From: Emergomyces orientalis
Taxonomy: Eukaryota > Ascomycota > Eurotiomycetes > Onygenales > Ajellomycetaceae
Direction: 5' to 3'
DNA length: 64,000 bases
NCBI GenBank assembly: GCA_002110485.1
Contig: MOWL01000090.1
Location: 682,001-746,000 of the forward strand
Within the stretch, counting starts at the first letter, position 1. Each line of letters begins with the position of its first letter. The notes under the pieces are model-generated. The model ran no database searches. It worked only from the letters and a program-made list of their open reading frames with translations, and was not told where the DNA came from. This document shows, one piece after another, positions 55,219 through 64,000 of this stretch. The position numbers and the translations under genes are program-made.

Positions 55219-56911
55219 CTACTGCCTAACTTGAAAGCGACTCATACTCCTAATTTTCGCCCCATAAACGTAGAGCAGAATGGGCAGCGGAACCATTGCC
55301 AAAGACAAAAAGCCCAGAAGGCTCCCTGCCCAGTTAACCCCGAGCTTTTCATACATACGTACTGCAAAGAGCGGGAAAGCGGCGGCAGCAATGCACCGCA
55401 CGAACGAATTGGCTGCAATGGCCGAGTTTGACAGAATCATGTACACATCGATGAGATAATTGACTCCTTGCAAGAAGATGATAATGATGCCCATACCAAG
55501 GGGGATTCCAGCAAGAGTTTGTGCTACCCAAGAGATCTCTGGGTTAGACGTCCATGAGAACCAGAAGAGGCCGATGGGTAGGCAGGCGGCGCCAACGATC
55601 ACTTCGGGGAGCCGCTCTTCGGGCGCAGCACTACCATGTTCTCTTATTTTACGAGCAAAGTGTGTTTTCGTGCCGTAGGCGATGACGCCTAGGCCGGCTA
55701 TGATACCGAGGGATAGACCCAGTAAAGGCAATGAGGCGACACCGGCGTTTGCCCAGCCGCGGTCCCGGCGAAAGGAGATGGGATACGAAAAGAAAAAGAG
55801 ATAGAACATGCCGTAGCAGAGGGCAATATAGATTGTCATGAACAGAAGGATGGGCTCCATAATCAACATCTGCGGCGGGCGGGAGAAGTATTTTGTGAAG
55901 ATATCGCCCAATGTTGGCCTATGTTCGTCCAACTCGGAGTGCAGCGCCCAGTTCTTTGTTTTGCTTCGGAGCTGAGCAGCACGGCGCTGCAGGATGACAG
56001 GCGCGTAGGTCTCTCGGCTTGTGGCGATTCCAAGAATAGCAAAAACCCCAGAGAACATAAAGGTTAACCATGCGGTCCACCGCCATCCGAGATCCGAATC
56101 AACGATGAACGCTCCCAAAATGGGACCTGCCACAGGCCCGACGAATGTTGCCACAGCAAATATCGCTATAGCAATTCCGCGAACGACGGGATCCCACATG
56201 TCAAAAATGATACCGCCAATTGTAGCACTAGCGGAGGAGCCGAATACCCCGAGCAGGAATCGGAAAATCAAAATAGTCTCAACGTTGTGAGCTGTTGCTA
56301 TGGGTATTTGGAGGATGACGAATCCAGCGAACCCGGCCCATAAGGGGATCATTCGGCCGTACAATTCGGATAATGGCGCCCATATCAACGGTCCAAAAGC
56401 CAATCCCTAAATACAATCAGCAACACTGCTAAGGGGGAATCGTTTATCAAGAACTTACGAGTAAAAATAAACTTGTCGCGAGCGTCATGACCAGCTCCGA
56501 AACATGAAACTGCTCCGCAGTTTGCTGGGTTGCCGGGCTTAAAACACTGCTGGAGAATGTGACAAAGAACGAAACCCACGACATCATCAAGGTGACGTAC
56601 CACCTCTTCCGGAGACTCCAGTTCAAAGGGTTCCCTGGGTCGGAGGGTCCCTCCCACTGAACCAGGTTCGGGTCTTGAGCAGTACTAGTATCTGACAAGC
56701 ATAGGGCGTCCCCGATCTGTGCGTCCTTCTCAATATCATTCTTGGCTTGCGTCCCCGCCAAACTGTCTCCGATCGAAGCATCTTTTATTTCGACTCCATT
56801 ACTTATTCCATGTGGCCGTTCTCCAGTTAGACTCTCCTTTGACATCGGTGGCGGCGCCACCGTTACCTTTGAGTCAACGACCCCTCCCTCTTGCTGTTCC
56901 TCGCCGTCCAT
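55219..56911 (-). CDS. Major facilitator (DHA1 drug/polyamine:H+ antiporter type) transporter
   Basis: Exons 56459-56911 and 55219-56406 (GTAAGT..TAG intron) give 546 residues. The N-terminal 100 residues are charged and cytosolic and end in the DPGNPLNWSLRKRWYV motif typical of fungal DHA1 proteins. The junction restores LFLLGLAFGPLIWAPLSELY. Motif A variant PLSELYGRM and the motif RFLLGVFGSSASATIGGIIF (about residues 196-215) are present, with about 12 hydrophobic spans. Members such as Tpo1 and Flu1 export polyamines and drugs at the plasma membrane (family knowledge); the substrate here is not determined. There is no secondary-metabolite gene nearby. Confidence 0.87.
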
Positions 56912-59406
56912 TTTTTGAGGTAAGCGGGACCAAAACTTGATGACCCCTGCCCAAATAATAGGGAAAGAAAGTAGCGAAAGGGTGAAAGGTGTGATAAATA
57001 GGCCGAGAAGGGTGTAAATATTATATACTCCCAGCGGCTGACAGCAGTGAGAGCTGAGCTCATTATGTTAACTCCGGGATGAGAATCCTGCCAAAACACA
57101 TATCCCATAAGGCACTTGGTGCTCGAAGGATTCAACTCCCTCCCCCCCCCCCCCCTCCCACCGTTTCCCCACGAATCCTTACGGTTACTATGTAACGCAT
57201 TTTTGTGACGAGCACCACCACCAACCTGTCCGAGCCGTTTGGCCCATACATGCTGCTCTTCGGTCCCCACAAAAGTTGAAAAGAAAGGAAAGAAGCCTTC
57301 CTAGTTTCTTAGTCACGAATTTTTACCTGCTTCGCAAAAAGCCCTTATCGTGACCGTAAATCCGTAAATCCCGAGCAGATAGTACACGACAAGGAACCCT
57401 GAATCACTAACCAGACCACCGTCTCGTCAGGTAGGGCTCATCTTTGATAATATCCGAACTGTCAGGGGGGCGCCGGTCGCTAGTTCAGAACCAATGATGA
57501 AGTTTGGGGAGTATGTTGTTTGGAGAAGTCTAGGCGGCCAATAGAGAGGATTTGAATTTACAGAGGTTCTGGTCCGAGAACAACACCACATCTAGTTAAT
57601 TCCTGCTTGACGCTTGTGTCAGCAACCATCATTTTTCCATCAATCCCGAATCCCCAATATAACCAGGGTCTCCAGTGTCAGACCTCAAGTAAGCTGGCCT
57701 TACTTTGGAGCGGAACGCCTTATTAATGGTGTGTGGGGGGATTGATAAAGATTTGATAATTGCACCTTTTGCCTGTCTAGCATTGATTTCACACATAAAA
57801 GGAGTGGTAGGTTTCTGAGAGATCTATATACCTGTTACACTCCTTCAGAAAAAACATGCGATGGCAAAATTGAGTACAGCAGATCTAAAGCAGATCTGCG
57901 ATAGAGTTATAACTTGAATATATACATGTTATTTTGTTTTCCGGGTTCCGCAGCTTTTGAAGGGGCTAGTTAATATATCAATCTCCATGTGAGAGAAATG
58001 GTATCCATGAATTAGGAAAGAGGAGCAAGGCATCGAAAGGGTAAAACGATACATGCTGGCCGAGCTGACCAAAATAAACAAAGTTCGGGCGGATGGATGG
58101 TAGAAGCGCCGTTGAGCTGACTCGTTGCCGAAGCTGTTATTCCTGTGCGTTGGCAACCTCAGCAGGATCCCAGCGCTGAGGGTTTCGTGGGGCTTGATTA
58201 GCTGAATCAACAACGTGCCGACTAGGCGATCCTGGACCGGAAACACCGCGGGAGACACCTGTAGTTGCTCGTGTTCTGTTAAGGTGGTTAGTTAGTCGGG
58301 AGCTCGAACATGCTACCGAGTTCAGCTGTTGGAGCGGAACCTTGAAGGTAGCAATGTGATACGACTTTATTCGGCCGGCCAATCCGCAAGAACCGCTAGA
58401 GTTGGTCTGCTATTTATTACTCATCGAACAATGACCAGTTCTAACTACAAAACTTGATCCCTCCAGGGATTTGTGCTGCTGCAACAATTTAGTATGAGAG
58501 AGCGAGAGCACTAAGACAAACAAGACAAACACAATAAGCTAACTTCTCATGCCCAAATTAGTGCAAGAGGTACAAAGTGATCAAGTTCGTGATGAAATAT
58601 GTGGGAGCCCCTGGCTGCCTATTACGGACTAGCGCCCCGCACACAGCATATAGCCCCCAGTAGATAGATGGAAGTTGCAACAGTTTCATCAGGGTCGAAT
58701 ACGCTGGGATAGTAAGTAAGCCCTTGAAAATCGACTGTTTATTTACACATTTCTGAGAATCGTTGGGGGAATTAAGAAAAATGTCAGAAAAAATGGTGTT
58801 TGATGTATCGTGAGTTCCGCTGCTGTTCACGGTTTGTCTGCTGAATAAATATTATATATTATATCATGGCCAGATTAAAAAAAAAGGAAGCAATGTCTTG
58901 TCATGTGCAGTATGTCGAAGGGGAGGAGAGTGGAACAAAGAACCAAGGCAAAAAGAGCCTGGTTAGAGGGGGGAGGGGCCGAGATAAATTGGAAAAGAAA
59001 GCTAAAAGCAAAAATAAAAAAATAAAAAGAAACACGAAGAACCAGTCACCTAGCAAATCAGGGTATCTATCCTAGATAATTGCCCTCAGCAAATACCTAT
59101 AAAGCCACGCCAAAATGAAAAAAAAAAAATAATTCAGAACGTGTATCCCTCCCAATTTCGACGCTAGGACGTAGACTCCGCATATAAAAAGGCCGCCTCC
59201 CATACATGGCACATCCCACAATCCTTGAGGGAATCCTATTACTCGTTATAAGCTGAGAGAATAACCCTTCGCACCAATTGCTTTCCAACTCCCAAGAGAT
59301 ATGATTTTGAAACAGGTCTAGGGAAAAAACTCGCTAAATAAAATGAAAAATTACTGAACGCCAGTAAAGATGATCGTCATAAAGATCGTTGATGTGTATC
59401 GTGAGT
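56912..59406. other. 2.5-kb intergenic region, MFS promoter to PHD/RING 3' side
   Basis: Contains a C-rich run (about 57141-57157) and a short possible terminal exon at 58137-58275 (listed). The remaining frames are short and low in information, and I see nothing else. Confidence 0.5.
58137..58275 (-). CDS. Possible terminal exon of a small unrecognised gene
   Basis: After a good acceptor (branch-like ACTAACTAACC, then TTAACAG) the minus strand reads TTGVSRGVSGPGSPSRHVVD, then SANQAPRNPQRWDPAEVANA and a stop. It is balanced in composition and looks protein-like, but no start codon or donor was recognised with confidence. A candidate donor, GTAGCA, lies about 40 nt upstream of the acceptor. 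Confidence 0.3.
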
Positions 59407-61440
59407 TCATGAAGAGGCTTGACCGCTGTCACTTGCCTCATTCGCCTTATTGCAGCCCCGAGACTCCCTGAGTTTGGCGATGGCATTGTTCACTCCTTCC
59501 TTAGCAACGGCTTGCCATTTAGTTTTTGCTTCTGCGTCTAGTGCGGATGTGGTTCCGGCTTTATCGTACAGCATTCGCGATATCCGTCGATTTATATTTG
59601 TATATTCCTCTTTTGAAATCCCACGGTTACGATAATGAGGTTTCAGAGCTGCGCTCACCATTTTTTGTAGATCTGACTTTACCGAGAGCGAGAGGGAGGG
59701 GCGTGTTGGAGAGGATTCGTTGGATCGCGAGCGTGATGGTGATGTGGAGGAGCTGTGACCGGCTCGTTGGGCTCGGTCCATTTGGCGGGGTAGTCGAGGC
59801 TGTTCTGCTGTCCCAGGTTCTTCTTGGTTAGGAGAGCATGAGGGGGAGAATTCAGGAGAGGAATAGGCAGGATCAAACACCGTGATGGGCGTGGTCGGCC
59901 GGTTGTACGGAGGTGGTGTGGCGGATGACGGCCGGGGAGACGAGCGATTCGACGAGAGGGACGACTGAGCGGGTGATGATGGTCGAGGGGAGTTCGAATC
60001 CCCTGGTGTCGACGAGAAAACAGATGATCTAAACGCGCCGTTCGTCAAACTCGGTGCAGAAGAGTCTTCGACCTCTTTGAGAAGGGACTGCAGAAAGCTT
60101 GGACCCGTACTAGCATTGCTATCAGCGGGAACCCTTCCAGAAGAAGCAGAACCATTAGCTGATCTTCCAGTTCTGGAAGACTCACCCCCGTGATCAAGAA
60201 AGTCAGCAGCAAGAGCTTCCGGCCGTCTCGTTCGGGGGCGTTTCAGTTTCCGCTCGGGCTGTGGTGGTTGTGGCTCAGCTGGCGAAGCAGTCGGGGACTT
60301 GCGTTTCCGACGGTTCGAGCTAGGGTCATCCTGTATTTCCCTTGCTCTTTCAAATGCGTTCCATGCTCTTACTTCGTCCAGGGACTCAGGTTCTGGGGTT
60401 TCAACCCTTTGTCTTGGTCTAGAGGGCCAGCCTCGCCCGATTTCGAGAAGGGCTGATGCAGTATCTCTAAACCGGTTAGCCGCTCCCTGGCGCTCAGCAA
60501 TCTGAAAGCGACGTTCCCAGGCGCGGAATTCTCTCAGATTATTAGCCTCGCGTCTTTGTTGTTCCACAATGCGGCTGTGCGCCTGTTCGTCGTCAAAAGG
60601 GAAGTCCAGATCTAAACTCAGGTGGTCCCATACGGTTTGCCAAACCCGAGCCCAATGAAATGCATTCATCTGATTCCGGCTCCGTGTTCTTCTTTGATCA
60701 CCACGAGTGCGGCGGCCGGGCCGATTCCGTGGGCGTGGACCAACTGTTGGGATAGCTCGTTGTGTTTCGCATTGAGAACAGTGCCATGGGCCAGATGGGA
60801 CAGAATCCAGGCCGACGCAGTAGGTGTGGATGGCAACATCACAACCGTCACAGAGGAGAAGGACATCTTCGTTATCATCGTATCCACAAATTGGACAGGG
60901 CTGTGAATCGGACTCGTCATCCAGATCGTCCATTATCATTGAAGGGTCGATCTCCGCAACCTGTATGCGGTTCTGGACACAATAAGAGGAAATAACGGGA
61001 CCTATTAAAAATAACAAAATACGGAAGGGTTAGCAATCAATCCAAGTCTCGTCAAAGAGTAAGTAGAAAGGCAGCTCAATTTCGATTGTACTAATAACAA
61101 AAAAATCATTTAAGAAAATTAGCGACGTACCTCCAACAGTATCCGTGAGCTCCACCATATTGAAGTTTTGCCGGCATATGGGACAGCTATTTGCCCTTTC
61201 TACCCAAGGTTTTAGACAGTCGTCATGAAGATTATGACCACAAGGAAGCAAATGTGCAATTTTCCCTGAATCAGTGTCCGAGTCTACCTGCGGGGATTTC
61301 ACCACCACTTCTGGCCAAGTAGCTCTTTCACTCTCAACGGGTCTTGGCGGGAGGGCGTCGCCGTCGACAGAAAGAAGGTGAGGAGGCTCGCTGGCGCCAT
61401 CTCCAAGGTCTCCTAGACACACTATGCAAGTGTCTGGCAT
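59407..61440 (-). CDS. RING and PHD finger protein (PHRF1-like), nuclear
   Basis: Exons 61131-61440 and 59407-61001 join within a Gly codon (VGG-PVISSY) to give 634 residues; ATG 61440 begins MPDTCIVC. The RING finger has CIVC at 5-8, then HLLPCGHNLHDDC (about 63-75) and CPIC (86-89). The PHD finger spans about 139-186: CPICGYDDNEDVLLLCDGCD, IHTYC, WHCSQC. A conserved segment with FHWARVWQTVWDHL follows. The C-terminus is Ser/Pro/Arg-rich, then a helical block near the end (AALKPHYRNRGISKEEYTNI). The architecture matches fungal PHD/RING proteins; human PHRF1 contacts the phosphorylated RNA polymerase II tail (family knowledge). A ubiquitin ligase role is inferred from the RING. Confidence 0.85.
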
Positions 61441-63004
61441 TATTGAGGGGATGGAAGAGTGGGTGGAAGGATAGGATGTTCTGTGGCGGCATGAAGAGCT
61501 GAATTTCAGATTATATTGAAGCAATGGAGATGGGATGAAGTAAAAGAACTGGACGCTGTGGGGACCGAGGGCCGCCTTTTGAACTTGGGCTAAGGAACCG
61601 CGCTAGGTTGAATTTCGGACTAGCGCGTGAACGTGATCTGCGTCCCATGAACCCTGCCACGGCGGACCGCTTTCTGATTGCTGGCGCTGCTCCTGGAGAT
61701 TTTATGTCCTGTTGCTGGAGAAGGCCTGGGGAGAGCAGTATATGTAGATATTAGATATCGGATGTTTAAATCGTATTATTTACGTTACACGTTCAGTTTA
61801 GCAGTACTTGAGAACTGTTTGCATGAAATAATCCTCGCATGCATTCTTGCTCGTGAACATATTAGCCACGTCACTGGATCGTTCAATCATGCCCAGCAAG
61901 GAACATATGTTTCAGCACTTGCCAATACCACTATCCCAGGGTTGTTCCTTGGCCCAGGGTTAACTGCGCAACAATGGCCTTCACCGCCCACCCTGAAAAA
62001 AAATAAAAAATCCTATTTTAGTATTATTGGCCTTTTGATCATGCGTGTTCTGAGAGGCCCGTGACGAATAATACGTTTGGCTTTTATGCACTAGAAAAAA
62101 AGTCACCAGCGCGGGGCTCACCACCAAGAGGGTCCTACAGCTAAAGCGGTTATTGATACATATGATTTTCCCCTGCCCGATTGAGATTGATAATTCATGG
62201 CAATTTCACTTGTAGCCCGAAATTTTTGTATTGGAATTGGTAATGGTAGACTAAGAAGAGCCGCTCGTCAGCGGATGACGGGAACGAACCACCTTTCCCC
62301 ATCGTTTCCATGGCAGAATAAGTAAAATAGCGCCTTCAAACCCGTCAAGCACATTGACCTCTTCCCCTTTCCCTGAAGTCCCGTACTGTTGTTGGGAAGT
62401 GTTGTAGAGGAATTACGTCAGGCATATTTGTCGAGCCTGAAAGGGTTAAGCAGAAATTCCTGTTGTTGTGCGTTGTGCGTTGTGCGAGGTGCATAGTACT
62501 CAAAGGTGCCGGCAGTACAGGCATTGCTTCCTTTGCGGTCACTGATAACGTTCTTCGACATGGGCACCCTTCAATCATATATGGCTAAGTCTGTCGGACC
62601 CTTTGAACAAGTACGAAGCATATGCCAGAACCACTAAAAAGAGGGTAGATCAATAAGAGATTGGGGTCTGATTGAGAAGAAGAATGGAAATTATTGATTT
62701 GTCTTGTCTCTCTTTACTTTAATTTGGAGGGATCCTCGATCAGGTCAACTGGAAGAAGCTATCGAGCATGCGTATGCGGGGTGTGAAGATACTCCTCCCC
62801 GGATATTTTCCCCTTCTCTTCTAACACATGCATCTAGAACAAATGGAAGAAGAAAAAGGTGAACCCCATCGAGATTCTTTTCATTTGCACATTTCAACCT
62901 CCCAAATTTCCGTCATTTCATCTGAGAAAAAAATAGAAACATTAAAAGAAGCACACAAAGGAAAATAAAAAGACAATTCAAAAACTCCCATCCTCAAATT
63001 ATCT
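61441..63004. other. 1.6-kb intergenic region, PHD/RING promoter to eL43 3' side
   Basis: No coding region is supported; open frames begin at non-ATG codons or lack recognisable domains. Confidence 0.55.
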
Positions 63005-63693
63005 TTAAACCTCCGCAATTTCTCGCAGACGACGGATGGTTGATCGCGTGGTGGCTGCGGCAGGGGTCCTAATATCACAGCAAAGTAATAAGTTGCCTTC
63101 TGTCAGTCCAATTCCTGGTCGACAGCCCCCTGGAGGGAGCAAAGTAGAGTAGAGCCTTAGTAAGGAGGGCGGTCGACGGGAGAAACGTACGAGACAGTCC
63201 ATGCACCGCCAGCAACGACCTTCGAGCACGACCGGCACTCCCAGATGCCAACGGCCTTGCGCTTTACGCTGTTTTTGCCGCAGAATGTACAGATGTATCG
63301 GGCGTGCTGGGAGACTTCCATCTTCTTCACCTGCTTTCGGAGCGAGGCACCGTATCTGTCGTTCAACGAAAACATTGTTGCGTCAGCTGAGCACTCTTCT
63401 GTCTTGTTTTCTCCTTTTTGTTGACTCTCTCCATCCCCGATATAACTTTCCCCTGCCCACCCTCTTATATATGTATATATCGCTTTCCACCCATATCACG
63501 AAACCAATTTCATCACAGGGAACATCTGGAAGAGCGTAGCATTTGGCTGCGAATTGAATCGTACCTGGTACCATATTTACCGGTGACACCGACCTCTGTA
63601 GAAACCTCGAATTAGACCTTACTTTCAAAACCACAAAACGGGAGGGAAAAAAGCATCAATATAGCATAACATACTCTTGGTGCGCTTCGTCAT
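63005..63693 (-). CDS. RPL43: Ribosomal protein eL43 (L37a), 60S subunit
   Basis: Four exons, 63675-63693, 63565-63595, 63191-63355 and 63005-63068, give exactly 92 residues, the usual length. The sequence begins MTKRTKKVGVTGKYGTRYGA and ends STIRRLREIAEV. The zinc-binding core is CTFCGKNSVKRKAVGIWECR followed by SC (C-x2-C-x14-C-x2-C). All junctions are in frame. The protein is in the 60S subunit near the E site and is essential in yeast. The first exon is only 19 nt, a layout common for ribosomal protein genes. Confidence 0.96.
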
Positions 63694-64000
63694 CTTGTCG
63701 CGCTGGATGTGTATATGCAGGCAAGGAGAGGGGGAAGTGTGAAGCTGCAAAAATCAGACTGTTGCGTGTTGGCGGTCGTTGAAGATTGTGGGCTCGCTTA
63801 GGTCAAAATTCGAGACTTGGCGCGATGGTTTGGATTGTTTGTGTGGGCGAAAATCACGTGAAATTAGAAGATCACATGATACTGAGGCTGCCAAACCCAG
63901 AAGTTGCTGATTAAATAACTACCACATCGAAACATCTTCTGCATAGCACGATTTGCAGCCTGTAGCCCTCACTTATCATAATATACTGGGGAAATACACA
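63694..64000 (-). promoter_or_regulatory. RPL43: eL43 promoter region (to window end)
   Basis: 307 bp upstream of the eL43 start. It contains ATCACGTGA (63853-63861) and ATCACATGAT (63871-63880), two RTCACRTG-type bHLH sites. Nothing coding is recognised. Confidence 0.5.

Noticed and set aside
55219..56911. MFS transporter as part of a secondary-metabolite cluster
   Set aside because: Neighbours are PDS5, a PHD/RING gene and a ribosomal protein gene; no biosynthetic enzyme or pathway regulator is nearby.
59990..60006. tRNA B-box-like GTTCGAATCCC sequence
   Set aside because: It lies inside the coding sequence of the PHD/RING gene and no cloverleaf arms flank it.
61678..62064. 128-residue frame between PHD/RING and eL43
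   Set aside because: It starts at a non-ATG codon, has no recognisable motif and ends in A-rich low-complexity sequence.
1..64000. CRISPR array, rRNA operon, prokaryotic operon features
   Set aside because: None of these patterns was seen, and the DNA is clearly eukaryotic with spliceosomal introns.

Overview
The window is nuclear DNA of a filamentous ascomycete, most likely a eurotiomycete and possibly of the order Onygenales. The evidence is many short introns (41-160 nt, GT..CTAAC..AG), moderate gene density, A/T-rich spacers with microsatellites, and proteins with the layout of their Aspergillus-type homologues. The clade call rests on remembered protein resemblance, not on a search. Sixteen host protein genes can be modelled exon by exon, plus one retrotransposon polyprotein. 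No rRNA, tRNA or CRISPR array was found.

Layout: the 3' end of the DNA polymerase delta subunit POL32/Cdc27 (1-341) is followed by a 2.4-kb gene-free stretch and a secreted GH125 alpha-mannosidase (2772-4655). Then come ESF2 (5396-6661, +) and NMD3 (6945-8605, -), which converge; ATP25 (8869-11070, +), which shares a 263-bp divergent promoter with NMD3; PEX12 (11370-12999, +); the LEU5-type mitochondrial carrier (13720-15170, -); the ISWI partner ITC1 (17033-20905, -); and ALG8 (23471-25584, -).

A complete Ty1/copia LTR retrotransposon (25890-30866, coding on -) lies 305 bp upstream of ALG8. Its 102-bp LTRs look identical, it has a 5-bp target duplication (AGATA), a polypurine tract, a half-tRNA-like primer site and one uninterrupted gag-pol frame. 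On its far side is a legume-type (ERGIC-53/Emp47-like) cargo lectin (31470-33210, +) with a KKFL dilysine tail. Before the insertion ALG8 and the lectin were head to head across about 900 bp, so the element has split a probable shared promoter of two early-secretory glycoprotein genes.

The right half holds an RCO1-like PHD protein (36073-38960, -), a PA2G4/EBP1-type protein (41124-43108, -), an endonuclease/exonuclease/phosphatase-fold protein (43947-44840, +), SNF5 (45981-48685, +), PDS5/BimD (49838-54705, -), an MFS drug/polyamine-type transporter (55219-56911, -), a RING-plus-PHD protein (59407-61440, -) and ribosomal protein eL43 (63005-63693, -).

Recurring themes are ribosome biogenesis (ESF2, NMD3, eL43, probably PA2G4), chromatin and cohesion (ITC1, RCO1, SNF5, PDS5, PHD/RING), organelle function (ATP25, PEX12, LEU5) and early secretory glycoprotein handling (ALG8, lectin). 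These are housekeeping genes, with no sign of a secondary-metabolite or defence cluster. The most notable observations are the recent copia insertion, an ITC1 start codon that forms an exon by itself, a GC-AG intron in the lectin gene, and an MCB (ACGCGT) box upstream of PDS5.
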